Positions 7,312 to 16,189 are shown, counted from the stretch's first letter. The stretch: 64,000 bases of DNA from Hamadaea sp. (GCF_013362815.1 NZ_JABFVK010000017.1:1-64000), one strand, 5' to 3'. Program-made: numbers and translations. The notes: a model not told the origin generated them from the sequence alone.

Positions 7312-8477
7312 ACGGATCGCAGTCCTGGTACGCGAGCCTGCGGATCTGGGACGTCTACTTCGCGATCGGATACTCCGTCGTCCTGGTGCTGGTGGCCGTC
7401 GGCCACGGTGCCGGGACGACGGCCCGCGCCGTGCTGGCCACCGTCGCCCTTACCGCGATGGCGGCGTGTTACGCCTGGTGGGGACGGCCGCTGATCCTGG
7501 CCGACGTCGAGGGACGGCGGATGTGGCCGTTCATCGCGGCGCAGCTCGTGCTGGCGGCCGCGGCGGTCACCGCCGTGCCGATCGCGGCGTACATCAACTT
7601 CGCGTTGTCCCCGCTGATGTTCATGAGCCTGCCGCTCGGCCAGGCCATCGCGGGTGCGGTCGCGGCGAATCTGCTGCCGGTCGCGGCCGCTCTGATCGGC
7701 CGCGCGGACCCCGGCGACACCCGGACCACGATGATCATGGCAGTGTTCGGCGTGGCGTTGTCGGTGCTGATGGGCGTCTTCATCGTCCGGGTGATCAAAA
7801 CGAGCGAGGAGCGGCTGGCGTTGATCGGCGAACTCGAGGCGAGCCGGGCCGAGGTCGCGCGGCTGTCCCGGCTCGCCGGCGTCGCCGAGGAACGGTCCCG
7901 GCTGTCCGGCGAGATCCACGACACCCTCGCCCAGGGGTTCACCAGCATCATCACTCTGCTGCAGGCGGCCGGCACCGAGCTGGAGCGCGATCCGGCGCGG
8001 GCTCGCGGCCACGTCGACCTGGCCGTGCGTACCGCCCGGGAGAATCTCGCCGAGTCGCGGGCCCTGGTCGCCGCCCTGGCTCCGGCCGCGCTTCACTCGG
8101 CCTCGCTCGACCAGGCGATACGCCGTCAGACCGAACGACTCGCCGAGGAGACCGGCGTCGCCGTCGCGTACGCGATGAGTGGCGACCCGGCACCGCTGCC
8201 CACCGCGACCGAGGTCGTGCTGTTGCGAGCGGCACAGGAAGCGCTCACGAACGTCCGTCGTCACGCGGAGGCCGCGCACGTGTCGGTCGAGCTGGCCTAC
8301 ACCGCGGACCGGGTGACGCTGACCGTGCGCGATGACGGCCGGGGCTTCGACCCCGGTAGGCACAGCGGCTTCGGCCTGGACGGCATGCGCGCTCGGGCCG
8401 CCCAGGTCGACGGACTGCTCACAGTGGACAGTGCACCCGGCCGGGGCTGCACGACGACCCTGGAGGTACGCGCATGA
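7308..8477 (+). CDS. NarL-type sensor histidine kinase
   Basis: A 389-residue membrane kinase. Residues 15-165 contain about five hydrophobic segments with little extracellular sequence, so it may sense a membrane-embedded signal. A short coiled linker leads to a HisKA_3 dimerisation domain with phospho-acceptor His204 in GEIHDTLAQG. A HATPase_c domain follows, with DDGRGFD and GLDGMRARA boxes. It overlaps the upstream permease and the downstream response regulator by 4 bp each (ATGA). Co-translation with an ABC exporter suggests that it controls that exporter, as in many actinobacterial detoxification modules. Confidence 0.92.
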   Translation: MNGSQSWYASLRIWDVYFAIGYSVVLVLVAVGHGAGTTARAVLATVALTAMAACYAWWGRPLILADVEGRRMWPFIAAQLVLAAAAVTAVPIAAYINFALSPLMFMSLPLGQAIAGAVAANLLPVAAALIGRADPGDTRTTMIMAVFGVALSVLMGVFIVRVIKTSEERLALIGELEASRAEVARLSRLAGVAEERSRLSGEIHDTLAQGFTSIITLLQAAGTELERDPARARGHVDLAVRTARENLAESRALVAALAPAALHSASLDQAIRRQTERLAEETGVAVAYAMSGDPAPLPTATEVVLLRAAQEALTNVRRHAEAAHVSVELAYTADRVTLTVRDDGRGFDPGRHSGFGLDGMRARAAQVDGLLTVDSAPGRGCTTTLEVRA

Positions 8478-9091
8478 TCACGGTGTTGCTCGTCGACGAC
8501 CACCCGGTCGTCCGGGCCGGACTGCGCGGCATGCTCGAAGCGGAACCGGATCTGCGGGTCATCGGCGAAGCAGCCTCCGGCCCGGAGGCAGTCACCGCGG
8601 CGGCGGCGTTCACCCCCGACGTGATCCTGATGGATCTGCGGATGCCCGGCGGCGACGGCGCGACCGCGACGGAGAAGATCCTGAGCGGCGGTTCGCGCAG
8701 CCGGATCGTGGTGCTCACGACGTACGAAAGTGACGCCGACATTCTGCGTGCGGTCGAAGCGGGCGCGTCCGGCTACCTCCTCAAGGACGCCGCCCCGACC
8801 GAGCTGGCCAACGCGGTACGCGCGGCGTCGAGAGGGGAAACGGTGCTGGCCCCGGCCGTCGCCGGCCGCCTCCTCCGCCAGGTACGCCAACCGGCGCAGC
8901 CGGGGCTGTCCGCCCGCGAGGCCGAGGTGCTGAGGCTAGTGGCGCGCGGTTCGACCAACGGCGACATCGGCCGCGAGCTGCACATCTCCGAGGCGACCGT
9001 GAAGACGCATCTGCTGCGGATCTTCAGCAAGCTCGATGTCGACGACCGCACCGCCGCCGTCACCACCGCCATGTCCCGCGGCCTGCTCTGA
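8474..9091 (+). CDS. NarL/LuxR-type response regulator
   Basis: A 205-residue regulator with a receiver domain (VLLVDDHPVVRAG, phospho-acceptor Asp54 in LMDLRMP, conserved Lys in GYLLKD) and a C-terminal LuxR helix-turn-helix (LSAREAEVLRLVARG through SEATVKTHLLRIFSKLDV). It should bind DNA as a dimer when phosphorylated by the kinase encoded immediately upstream, with which it overlaps by 4 bp. Being last in the four-gene unit, it probably activates the unit's promoter near 5600-5660, although I could not assign an operator there. Confidence 0.93.
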   Translation: MITVLLVDDHPVVRAGLRGMLEAEPDLRVIGEAASGPEAVTAAAAFTPDVILMDLRMPGGDGATATEKILSGGSRSRIVVLTTYESDADILRAVEAGASGYLLKDAAPTELANAVRAASRGETVLAPAVAGRLLRQVRQPAQPGLSAREAEVLRLVARGSTNGDIGRELHISEATVKTHLLRIFSKLDVDDRTAAVTTAMSRGLL

Positions 9092-9128
9092 TCGGCCAGC
9101 AGCCGAGAGCTGAAGTATCTTCAGGCTC

Positions 9129-9947
9129 ATGGTCCGCCTCCTCCAGTGGTTGCTCGCCGTGACAGCGCTCGCCACCGTCGTGATCGAGGTGCTCATCTGG
9201 TGGTACGCCGAAAGCAGCGACTGGGGTCTGGCGGTGCGTACGGGGTGGGCTTTGCTCCGTTCGCTCGGCTTCCTGCTGCTCATCCGCCAGGTCAGCCTGG
9301 GGCGGACGAGCGCGCGCCCGTTCGGGCTCATCCTGTGCGTGACCACGTTGTTCGCCGTCGCCCGGCTGGTCGTGCCGAAGCACGGGCTGCCCGCCGCGCC
9401 GGGCGTACTCGGGTTCGGGGCGCTGGCGCTGCTGTGCACCGCCGTCATGGTGCTGCTCTACCGGTCTGATCGGCTCGACGGGCATCTGCGTACGCATCCG
9501 CGCCGGCTCGTTCTCGACGGTAACGGGTTGTCGCTCCAGAACGTCCCACCGAAACGGCCGCCCGTCTCCGGATGGCTGCTCACCGCCCGGGTGGCCGGAC
9601 TCGCGTACGGGCCGCTGATGGCAGTTCCCGCCATCGTCGCGCTGGGCGTCGTCTTCCACGGGCGGGTGTCGGCGATTCCGCTGGTGGTCTTCTGGTTCAT
9701 CGCCGCCTTCGGGATGAGCTACGTGATGGCGCTGGTGACCTTCTTCCTGCTCCGGGGCAAGCGCTGGCCTCGGGTTCTGCTGGTGCTGCTGACCCTGGTC
9801 GCGCTCGCGGTGCAGTTGCCGTTGTGCTGGCTGCTCCTCGACGGCGACGGGCTCGTCCGGGACGGAGCTCCGCTGGTCGTGACGGCCGGGCTCGCCGTGT
9901 ACGCGCTCTGGCGAGCGGATGTACCCACGAGTAACATGCGAGTGTGA
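9129..9947 (+). CDS. Polytopic membrane protein of unknown function
   Basis: A 272-residue protein with roughly seven or eight hydrophobic segments. The first is [20 protein letters not shown] soluble loop near residues 115-150 ([19 protein letters not shown]) resembles a small membrane-attached domain. I recognise no family. The stop codon overlaps the GTG start of the thiolase gene by 4 bp (GTGA), suggesting translational coupling, but the functional link between a membrane protein and acyl-CoA metabolism is unclear. Confidence 0.75.
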   Translation: MVRLLQWLLAVTALATVVIEVLIWWYAESSDWGLAVRTGWALLRSLGFLLLIRQVSLGRTSARPFGLILCVTTLFAVARLVVPKHGLPAAPGVLGFGALALLCTAVMVLLYRSDRLDGHLRTHPRRLVLDGNGLSLQNVPPKRPPVSGWLLTARVAGLAYGPLMAVPAIVALGVVFHGRVSAIPLVVFWFIAAFGMSYVMALVTFFLLRGKRWPRVLLVLLTLVALAVQLPLCWLLLDGDGLVRDGAPLVVTAGLAVYALWRADVPTSNMRV

Positions 9948-11128
9948 GCCAGAACGTCTATGTCGTCGGCGTCGGGATGACGCCGTTCCGCAAGCCCGGC
10001 GGGGATGCCGATTATCCACAGCTCGTGCGGGCGGCGGGACAGGCGGCGCTGGCCGACGCCGGCGTCGAGTACGCCCAGGTCGAGCAGGCCGTCGCGGGTT
10101 ACGTCTACGGCGACTCCACCAGCGGTCAGCGAGGACTCTACGAACTGGGGCTGACCGGCATCCCGATCAGCAACGTCAACAACAACTGCTCGACCGGCTC
10201 GACCGCGTTGTTCCTCGGGCGGCAGCTGATCGCGGGCGGGCTGGCGGACTGCGTACTCGCGGTCGGGTTCGAGAAGATGCAGAAGGGCTCGCTGACGATG
10301 GCCTTCGGCGACCGGGAGCCGCCGTTGATGCGCCACCTCGCCGCCCAAGCCGAGCTCTACGAGCCGACGACCGCCCCGTACGCCGCCCAGCTGTTCGGCA
10401 ACGCGGGGCGCGAGCACATGACGAAGTACGGCACGACCGCCGAGCAGTTCGCGCGGATCGCCGAGAAGAACCACCGGCACTCGGCGAACAATCCGTACGC
10501 TCAGTTCCAGGACGTCTACACGCTGGACGAGATCCTGGAGTCGAAGATGATCTCCGAGCCGCTGACCAAGCTGCAGTGCTCGCCGACCTCGGACGGGTCG
10601 GCGGCGGCCGTGCTGGCCAGCGAGCGTTTCGTCGACGAACACGGCCTCGGCGACCGGGCGATCCGGATCGCCGCCCAGCACATGGTGACCGACACCGCCG
10701 CGACCTTCGAGGACCGCAGCGCGATCAGCGTCGTCGGGGCGGACATGTCCCGGCTGGCCGCGCGGAAGGCGTACGACACCGCCGGGCTCGGCCCGGAGGA
10801 CGTGCAGGTCATCGAGTTGCACGACTGCTTCTCGACGAACGAGCTGATCACCTATGAGGCGCTCGGGCTCTGCGGCGAGGGCGAGGGCGGTTCGCTCGTC
10901 GACTCCGGCGCGACGACGTACGGCGGACGCTGGGTGGTCAACCCGTCCGGCGGGCTCATCTCCAAGGGACATCCGCTCGGCGCGACCGGGCTCGCCCAAT
11001 GCACCGAGCTGACCTGGCAACTCCGGGGTCAGGCCGGTCCGCGGCAGGTCGACGGCGTACGGGTGGCGTTGCAGCACAACATCGGGCTCGGCGGCGCCGC
11101 CGTCGTGACGCTCTACACGAGGGCCTGA
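9944..11128 (+). CDS. Lipid-transfer protein/SCP2-type thiolase
   Basis: A 394-residue thiolase-fold enzyme of the sterol-carrier-protein-X/non-specific lipid-transfer group, as in Ltp1/Ltp2 of actinobacterial steroid and branched-chain lipid degradation. The nucleophile is probably Cys82 in [10 protein letters not shown]. The C-terminal HDCFSTNE and [17 protein letters not shown] blocks carry the catalytic His and the CoA-binding loop. Such proteins catalyse thiolytic or retro-aldol cleavage of acyl-CoAs. The start is the GTG at 9944, coupled to the upstream gene. The next gene, three bases downstream, is an alpha-methylacyl-CoA racemase homologue, consistent with branched-chain or sterol side-chain beta-oxidation. 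Confidence 0.9.
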   Translation: MSQNVYVVGVGMTPFRKPGGDADYPQLVRAAGQAALADAGVEYAQVEQAVAGYVYGDSTSGQRGLYELGLTGIPISNVNNNCSTGSTALFLGRQLIAGGLADCVLAVGFEKMQKGSLTMAFGDREPPLMRHLAAQAELYEPTTAPYAAQLFGNAGREHMTKYGTTAEQFARIAEKNHRHSANNPYAQFQDVYTLDEILESKMISEPLTKLQCSPTSDGSAAAVLASERFVDEHGLGDRAIRIAAQHMVTDTAATFEDRSAISVVGADMSRLAARKAYDTAGLGPEDVQVIELHDCFSTNELITYEALGLCGEGEGGSLVDSGATTYGGRWVVNPSGGLISKGHPLGATGLAQCTELTWQLRGQAGPRQVDGVRVALQHNIGLGGAAVVTLYTRA

Positions 11129-11131
11129 CGC

Positions 11132-12220
11132 GTGCCGGGGCCGCTGGCCGGCGTACGCGTCGTGGAGCTGGCCGGCCTCGGCCCCGGCCCGTTCTGCGCG
11201 ATGCTCCTGGCCGACCTGGGCGCGGACGTCGTCCGAATCGACCGGGGTACGCCTTCCTCCCCCGTCGCCCCGGAACACGATCTCCTCAATCGTGGTAAGC
11301 GTTCCATCGCGCTCGACCTCAAAGATCCGCCGGATCTCGAAACGGCGTTGCAGCTGGTGGCGAAGGCCGACCTCCTCATCGAGGGCTACCGGCCCGGGGT
11401 CGCCGAACGGCTCGGCATCGGCCCGGAGGTGTGCCTCGCCCGGCAGCCCCGACTGGTGTACGGGCGGATGACCGGCTGGGGTCAGGACGGGCCCCGGGCC
11501 CAGACCGCCGGGCACGACATCACCTATCTCGCCGTCGCCGGGGTGCTGCACGGCATCGGCCGCGTCGGTGGGCCGCCGCAGATCCCGCTGAACCTGCTCG
11601 GCGACTTCGGCGGCGGGGCGCTCTACCTGGCGACCGGTCTGCTCGCCGCGCTGTGGGAATCCGGACGCAGTGGCCGCGGCCAGGTCGTCGACGCCGCCAT
11701 AGTGGACGGTGCGGCCCACCTGAACACGCTGACCTGGGGCCTGCTGGCCGGCGGCGCGTGGCAGGATGAACGCGGCGTCAACCTGCTCGACTCAGGTGCG
11801 CCGTTCTACGACGTGTACGCCACGGCCGACGGCGAGTACGTGGCGGTCGGCCCGCTCGAAGCCCGCTTCTTCGCCGAGTTCGCCCAGCGCCTCGGCGCTC
11901 CGGAGCTCGCCGATCTTCAGTACGACTCGGGGCGCTGGCCCGAACTCCGGGAACGGCTCCGGGCGCTTTTCGCTGTGCGTACCAGAGGAGAATGGGCCGA
12001 GATCTTCGCGGACGGCGACTCGTGCATGGCACCGGTCTTGTCGATGCGCGAAGCCGCACAGGACGCGCACCTGGTGGCCCGGCGGACCTATGTGGACTTC
12101 GCGGACATGACGCAACCCGCGCCCGCGCCGCGATTCTCACGGACCCCGGCGGAACTGACCCGGCCGCCCGCGAGACCGGGCGAGCACACCGCGGAGGTGT
12201 TGCGCGACTGGCTGGGCTGA
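11132..12220 (+). CDS. Alpha-methylacyl-CoA racemase/CaiB-BaiF family protein
   Basis: A 362-residue family III CoA-transferase-fold protein. The N-terminus GVRVVELAGLGPGPFCAMLL matches alpha-methylacyl-CoA racemases (AMACR/MCR), which epimerise 2-methylacyl-CoAs so that they can enter beta-oxidation. GRMTGWGQDGP and AGHDITYLAVAG are characteristic of the racemase subgroup, the latter carrying the active-site His-Asp. It begins with GTG three bases after the thiolase stop and is almost certainly co-transcribed with it. Together with the MaoC hydratase encoded at 13136 this suggests methyl-branched acyl-CoA catabolism. Confidence 0.88.
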   Translation: MPGPLAGVRVVELAGLGPGPFCAMLLADLGADVVRIDRGTPSSPVAPEHDLLNRGKRSIALDLKDPPDLETALQLVAKADLLIEGYRPGVAERLGIGPEVCLARQPRLVYGRMTGWGQDGPRAQTAGHDITYLAVAGVLHGIGRVGGPPQIPLNLLGDFGGGALYLATGLLAALWESGRSGRGQVVDAAIVDGAAHLNTLTWGLLAGGAWQDERGVNLLDSGAPFYDVYATADGEYVAVGPLEARFFAEFAQRLGAPELADLQYDSGRWPELRERLRALFAVRTRGEWAEIFADGDSCMAPVLSMREAAQDAHLVARRTYVDFADMTQPAPAPRFSRTPAELTRPPARPGEHTAEVLRDWLG

Positions 12221-12279
12221 CCCCGCCTGACAGAGATCCAATATCGGACTTATGCTAGCTTTTCGTGCTCTTCGTCCGA

Positions 12280-12948
12280 ATGCGAGATCTCGTGCTCAAG
12301 CTGGCAGCCTGGTTCACGACGGTCGCGGCACTTCTCCTGGCGACCGCCCCGGCCTCCGCCGCGCCGGGACAGGCCGACATGTACGCCGTGCCCGACCGGA
12401 CCTACCACTACCTCCACGTCGGCGACGTGCTGACGGCGCAGCTGACGGTACGCAACCGGGGCCCGCACAGCGCCGACATCGTCGTCAGCCGGCCGCGAGC
12501 CGAGGGATTCGCCTTCCTGGGCTGGACCGGCTGCCCCCACGTCGTCGAGAACACCTGCCACCGTTCCCTGGCCGTGGGCTCGGCGATCCGAGTCGGCGTA
12601 CGCCTTCGACTGCGCAGCGAGAACCCGTCGTCGCCGCACCTCGGCTTCGCCGTCGAAGACGCGGCCGACCCGAACACCGGTGACGACGGCGTGACCCTGG
12701 CGGTCTGCGTCTACGAGTCGCGCCATTGCAGCCGGTCGTTGCCGGGCGCACAGCCGTTCGCCACGGCCGCACCGTCGCCCGCCCCGACGCGACTCGTCAC
12801 CGCCGCCGCGGCCGCCCCGTCGACCGTAGTTCCCCGGCTCGCTGACGCCTCCTCGCCGTTCCGGGGCGCTTGGCTCGCTACCCTCGCCCCCGCGCTCATC
12901 CTGCTCACGGCCGCCTTCGTCTCGACCCGCTTCCGTCGCTCCCGCTGA
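12280..12948 (+). CDS. Secreted, C-terminally anchored CARDB/DUF11-like protein
   Basis: A 222-residue surface protein. The signal peptide ends near ATAPASA|APG. The mature part (about residues 28-140) looks like a single Ig-like bacterial repeat of the DUF11/CARDB type (VGDVLTAQLTVRNRGPHSAD). An Ala/Pro/Ser-rich stalk and a C-terminal membrane span with positively charged tail (TRFRRSR) follow. No LPxTG is present. I chose the ATG at 12280. A GTG at 12265 would add five residues. A possible -10 (tatgct, 12251-12256) lies just upstream. Function unknown, probably cell-surface attachment. Confidence 0.72.
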   Translation: MRDLVLKLAAWFTTVAALLLATAPASAAPGQADMYAVPDRTYHYLHVGDVLTAQLTVRNRGPHSADIVVSRPRAEGFAFLGWTGCPHVVENTCHRSLAVGSAIRVGVRLRLRSENPSSPHLGFAVEDAADPNTGDDGVTLAVCVYESRHCSRSLPGAQPFATAAPSPAPTRLVTAAAAAPSTVVPRLADASSPFRGAWLATLAPALILLTAAFVSTRFRRSR

Positions 12949-12952
12949 CCCC

Positions 12953-13023
12953 CCGCCGGGCGCCTTTCCGCCGGGCGCTTTCCGCCGGGCGTTTTCCGCC
13001 GGGCGTTTTCCGCCGGGCGTTTT
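12953..13023. repeat. Five-copy 14-15-bp tandem repeat
   Basis: Units of the form ccgccgggcgtttt are repeated five times (12953, 12968, 12982, 12996, 13010), the first of 15 bp and the others of 14 bp. The first two units carry c in place of t. The repeat starts 4 bp after the stop of the secreted-protein gene and runs into a copy of the 42-nt dispersed repeat at 13029. Confidence 0.85.
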
Positions 13024-13028
13024 CCGCC

Positions 13029-13070
13029 GATCATGAACTACCGGGCATGATCGCCCGGCGTGTCGTGTCC
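13029..13070 (+). repeat. Dispersed 42-nt intergenic repeat, copy A
   Basis: The sequence begins gatcatgaactaccgggc and ends gtgtcgtgtcc. It matches copy B (30740-30781) at 35 of 42 positions, by eye. It lies between convergent genes. Similarity to copy B continues loosely to about 13108 (a second and third tgatc at similar spacing). Confidence 0.8.
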
Positions 13071-13113
13071 CGAAGACCTTGATCGTTCCCCGGACGGCCT
13101 GATCGACTCCGCA

Positions 13114-13153
13114 AGCGAAGCGGCTCCCCCCGAAACTAGCGAAGCGGCTCCCC
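13114..13153. repeat. 16-bp direct repeat at the 3' end of the MaoC gene
   Basis: agcgaagcggctcccc occurs at 13114-13129 and 13138-13153. The second copy contains the last codons and part of the stop of the leftward MaoC gene, so the first is a duplicated 3' end. The likely cause is slippage or a short tandem duplication. Confidence 0.75.
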
Positions 13154-13924
13154 GAACTCGGCGAGCCCGTTGCGGAGCACGACGTCACCCGAGTCGGATA
13201 CGGTCTCGAACTGGGCGATCCCCGGCGTCACCGGCCAGAACGAATGAGTGATCTCCTGACCCGGCAGCACCGGACGGCTGAACCGGACGGCCAGTCGCCG
13301 CAGCGTACGCGGATCGCCGCCGCCCACCGCCGTGATCGCCGCCCAGGAGGCGAACGCCATCGTGCACAGTCCATGCGCGATGATCCCCGGCAGCCCGGCT
13401 CGCCGGGCGATCCCGTCGTCGAGGTGGATCGGCATCGGATCGCCCGACGCCTCGGAGTAGCGGAAGGTCTGGTCGGGATCGAGCCGGGCGGTGACCGAGG
13501 TCCCTGGCCCGATCCGCAGCGCCTCGTCGAAGTCGTGCGGCGGCGCGGAGTCGCCGTACGCCACACCCGTCCACTCGCGGATGAACGCCGTGATGACCTG
13601 CTCGTTGACGAGATCGTTACCTGCATGAGTCGCGGTACGCACGACGACGCTGGTCCCCGACGCTTTCGGCCGCACGCCGATCACCGTGGCGGCTGACCGG
13701 AGCTCCATCCCGGGCGTGATCGGCCGGTGGATCCGGATGTCCTGTTCCCCGTGCAGGATCAGCGCCAATGCCTCAAGCGGGGCGGCTCCCATGACGGCCT
13801 CGACGACGACCTCCCACACCGGCACGATCGCGAAGACGGGTGGTGCCAACTCCCCCGACAGGTGCTCGGGAATGGGATCGTTCGTCGCCTTCGCGTACGC
13901 GATCGTCTGCTCAGGAGTGATCAC
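13136..13924 (-). CDS. MaoC-family (R)-enoyl-CoA hydratase
   Basis: A 262-residue double hot-dog protein. The N-terminal half has an FAS1-type MaoC segment (ATNDPIPEHLSG). The C-terminal half carries the hydratase 2 motif (SGDPMPIHLDDGIARRAG, then GIIAHGLCTM), in which Asp and His are catalytic. It would hydrate 2-enoyl-CoA (or -ACP) to the (3R)-hydroxyacyl form. The GTG at 13924 is chosen because it overlaps the TGA of the upstream ORF (13921-14361) and because the preceding frame is Arg-rich filler. It is probably related to the acyl-CoA enzymes at 9944-12220. Confidence 0.88.
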   Translation of the reverse strand: MITPEQTIAYAKATNDPIPEHLSGELAPPVFAIVPVWEVVVEAVMGAAPLEALALILHGEQDIRIHRPITPGMELRSAATVIGVRPKASGTSVVVRTATHAGNDLVNEQVITAFIREWTGVAYGDSAPPHDFDEALRIGPGTSVTARLDPDQTFRYSEASGDPMPIHLDDGIARRAGLPGIIAHGLCTMAFASWAAITAVGGGDPRTLRRLAVRFSRPVLPGQEITHSFWPVTPGIAQFETVSDSGDVVLRNGLAEFGEPLR

Positions 13925-14361
13925 GAGTCGCCTCCGGCGAGAGCCTGGGCGTCGTACGCCACCTGAGCGGGATCGGAGCTCCACAGCACCACGGAATGGA
14001 TGGTGTCACGCCGGTAGACCTCGTGCGGCGAAGCGACAGCGGCGCGCGTCACGACCGGCTCGAACGCCCAGAACCGCGGCACCGCGATGCCGGCCGCGGC
14101 CAGCTCGCGCTTCATCGTGACCTTGTCCAGATAGTTCAACGGGTACGCCGGAAGCCGCGCCGCGAGCCCGAAAGCGTTTCGCAGCTCAGCACAGTCGGCG
14201 AGACAGTACTCGTCGTTCGTGACGACTTCGTCCGGCCCGAGTTCGGCGAGCACAGCGGCCCAGTCGGCATGCTCGGCCGTCACGACGTGCGGCGCTTCAC
14301 CGCCGACGTCCTCGATGCACGAAAGATCCACATCCCGATTCGTGTCATTTCCCGGCCGCAT
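13921..14361 (-). pseudogene. Truncated ATP-grasp-type protein (probable remnant)
   Basis: An open frame of 146 residues. Its central part (LGPDEVVTNDEYCLADCAEL, then YLDKVTMKRELAAAGIAVPRF) matches the pre-ATP-grasp region that precedes nucleotide binding in carboxylate-amine ligases. The rest of the ATP-grasp domain (lysine, glycine-rich loop, metal site) is missing. After about residue 100 the sequence turns to an unrelated tail (EVYRRDTIHSVVLWSSDP). A 22-bp inverted repeat (14325-14386) sits across the putative start. The stop overlaps the MaoC start by 4 bp (GTGA), so it may still be translated. A decayed gene is the most likely reading; a small functional protein cannot be excluded. Confidence 0.55.
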
Positions 14362-14386
14362 TTCGACACGGATCGGGATGTGGATC
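14325..14386. repeat. 22-bp inverted repeat near PhzF/ATP-grasp divergent start
   Basis: Arms at 14325-14346 and 14365-14386 (gatccacatcccgat... and its complement) match at 21 of 22 positions with an 18-nt loop. The repeat overlaps the first codons of the leftward ATP-grasp remnant and ends 51 bp before the PhzF start. It could be an inserted palindromic element or a strong hairpin. Confidence 0.8.
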
Positions 14387-14436
14387 AACGAGTCGGGCGG
14401 GGCCGGAACCACGCCGCGGAGGACTAGGCTCGCCTC

Positions 14437-15111
14437 GTGACTGACCTGCATGTGCTGCGCGTCTTCTGCGCGTCCGGCGACACCGGCGGCAACCGGCTCG
14501 GCGTCATCCTCGACGGCGACCGGATTCCGGGTGAGCCCGACCGCCAGGAGGTGGCCCGGGAGCTGGGCTTCAGTGAGACCGTCTTCGTCGACGACCTCTC
14601 CGACGCCGTCCTCGACATCTACACGCCGAGCACCCGGCTGCCGTTCGCCGGGCATCCGCTGGTCGGCACGGCGTGGCTGCTCCGCCGCGAGGTGCATGCG
14701 CTGGAGCTGCTGCGACCGGCCGCCGGTGAAGTCGCGACCCGGCAGGAGGGCGAGTTGAGCTGGATCTCCAGTCCGCCGAGCTGGGCGACCGGACGGCGTA
14801 CGCAGCAGTTCGAGTCGCCCGCCGAGATCGACGCACTGCCGACCCCGCCGCCGGGCGAGGGCTGGCTGTACGCCTGGGCCTGGGCGGACGCCGACGCCGG
14901 CAAGATCCGGGCCCGGGGTTTCCCCCGCCGGGGGGACGGCATCGTGGAGGACGAGGCGACCGGGGCGGCCGCCATCACGCTGACCGGCGAGCTGAAGCAG
15001 GATCTGCTGATCCGCCAAGGCATCGGCTCCGAGATCTTCACCCGGTACGTCGACACGGAGACGGTCGAGCTGGGCGGCCGGGTCGTCCTCGACGAGGTAC
15101 GCGGCATCTGA
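14437..15111 (+). CDS. PhzF-family isomerase/epimerase
   Basis: A 224-residue member of the PhzF/diaminopimelate-epimerase-like fold. Typical blocks are VLRVFCASGDTGGNRLGVIL, an active-site-type SETVFV (Glu) segment, PFAGHPLVGTAWLL and EDEATGAAAITLTG. Family members isomerise small substrates by acid/base proton transfer. At 224 residues it is shorter than the usual 260-300, with a compressed second half, so activity is uncertain. No other phenazine gene is nearby. The start is a GTG at 14437. Confidence 0.85.
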   Translation: MTDLHVLRVFCASGDTGGNRLGVILDGDRIPGEPDRQEVARELGFSETVFVDDLSDAVLDIYTPSTRLPFAGHPLVGTAWLLRREVHALELLRPAAGEVATRQEGELSWISSPPSWATGRRTQQFESPAEIDALPTPPPGEGWLYAWAWADADAGKIRARGFPRRGDGIVEDEATGAAAITLTGELKQDLLIRQGIGSEIFTRYVDTETVELGGRVVLDEVRGI

Positions 15112-15121
15112 CGGGCGGAGC

Positions 15122-16105
15122 CTACGACCGATAGAGGAGCGCCTCACCCAACGCAGTGAGCTGGTGCACCATCCGGTTGCCGTCACGGCGGCTGGTCAGC
15201 AGGCCTGCCTCACGCAACACCGAAGTCTGCTCACTGGCCGACGCGACCGAGATGCCGACGCGGCGGGCGAGGTCGGTCGTGCTGCGGCCATCGCCTGCCG
15301 TCGCGTACAGCAACGACGCCCGGGTCTGGCCGATCAGCGCGGCCAGACCCGATCGGCGCTCGGACGCGGTGTCGGGCAGCAGGTCGAACCGGCGCTCGAC
15401 CGGATAGACCAGAACCGGGTCGGCGCTCTCCTCGAACATGGTCATCGGGTGGTTCACCCCGAAGTACGCCGGGATGAGCAGCAGACCGCGCCCGCCCAGA
15501 TGGATCTCCTGATCTGGATGACTCGGTACGCGGAGTTCCCCGTCGGAGTACTCGATCATCGGGCGCAGTCCGTCGAGCATCCTGGCGACCCCACCGTCGG
15601 CCATCGTCCGGATGCGTACCGACCGATCGTGTTCCACGGCCGCTTCGACGACCCGCCGATGCGGCTCGATCGCCCGCTGGTAGTACGACAGGATGGTGTC
15701 GGTCAGGGAGCGCAGGGCGGCCGGCGACCCCTCGGCGATCCGGCGTACGCCCGCCTGCACGTGCTCGGGCAACCCCATCCGGCGCAGATCCCGGTCGAGC
15801 ACCGCCACCGGCGTCGACCGCATCCGTTCGAGACCGTCCTCCAGCCGATGCCCGGGCACGATCGGATTCAGGAAGTCGGGAAAGTACCCCATGGTCGGCG
15901 TCAGCGACGAGAGCAGGCCCATCGCGGGACCGAGACCGGCCTCCCGGAGCGCGCCCGCGGTCGTCCGCCGCCACTCGGTGAACAGCAGGTCGCCGCGCTG
16001 ACCCCGCAGCATGTGGATGCTGAGGATCGTCTCCCACAGCGGATCGGCGGTGGGCGCCAGGCGTACGCGCGCTATGTCAGCGCTGGTGAAGTAGATGCGC
16101 AGCAT
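15122..16105 (-). CDS. DUF5937-ArsR-type transcriptional regulator
   Basis: A 327-residue regulator. Residues 1-230 form an actinobacterial ligand or protein-interaction region of the DUF5937 type, beginning MLRIYFTSADIARVRLAPTA. The C-terminal 80 residues form an ArsR winged helix (RASLLYATAGDGRSTTDLA, then SVASASEQTSVLREAGL as recognition helix, then a wing GNRMVHQLTALG). The gene at the right end of the window (63717) encodes the same N-terminal domain. A 16-bp perfect palindrome lies at 16174-16189, 69 bp upstream of the start, and is a candidate operator. Confidence 0.85.
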   Translation of the reverse strand: MLRIYFTSADIARVRLAPTADPLWETILSIHMLRGQRGDLLFTEWRRTTAGALREAGLGPAMGLLSSLTPTMGYFPDFLNPIVPGHRLEDGLERMRSTPVAVLDRDLRRMGLPEHVQAGVRRIAEGSPAALRSLTDTILSYYQRAIEPHRRVVEAAVEHDRSVRIRTMADGGVARMLDGLRPMIEYSDGELRVPSHPDQEIHLGGRGLLLIPAYFGVNHPMTMFEESADPVLVYPVERRFDLLPDTASERRSGLAALIGQTRASLLYATAGDGRSTTDLARRVGISVASASEQTSVLREAGLLTSRRDGNRMVHQLTALGEALLYRS

Positions 16106-16173
16106 GAAGTGTCCCCCCGCACGGTCGTCGTTCCCCCCGATAGAGGACGCTCGCCGGTCCCGCCCGGTTGCGG

Positions 16174-16189
16174 AACCGACTAGTCGGTT
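16174..16189. promoter_or_regulatory. 16-bp perfect palindrome, candidate ArsR operator
   Basis: aaccgactagtcggtt is a perfect palindrome upstream of the leftward regulator gene (start 16105) and downstream of the leftward gene ending at 16252. It is the right size for a dimeric winged-helix regulator. Autoregulation is an inference. Confidence 0.5.

Noticed and set aside
9719-11719. Leftward 666-residue open frame across the thiolase and racemase genes
   Set aside because: Arg/Gly/Asp-rich antisense frame with no recognisable domain; the plus-strand genes have clear active-site motifs.
12953-13023. Possible CRISPR array
   Set aside because: Units are contiguous 14-15-bp repeats without spacers, and no cas genes are present.
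14437-15111. Phenazine biosynthesis cluster
   Set aside because: Only a short PhzF-family homologue is present; no phzA-G partner genes are nearby, so the family name does not imply phenazine production.
14418-15186. Leftward frame upstream of the ATP-grasp remnant
   Set aside because: It is the antisense of the PhzF gene; only the part below about 14361 shows protein-like similarity.
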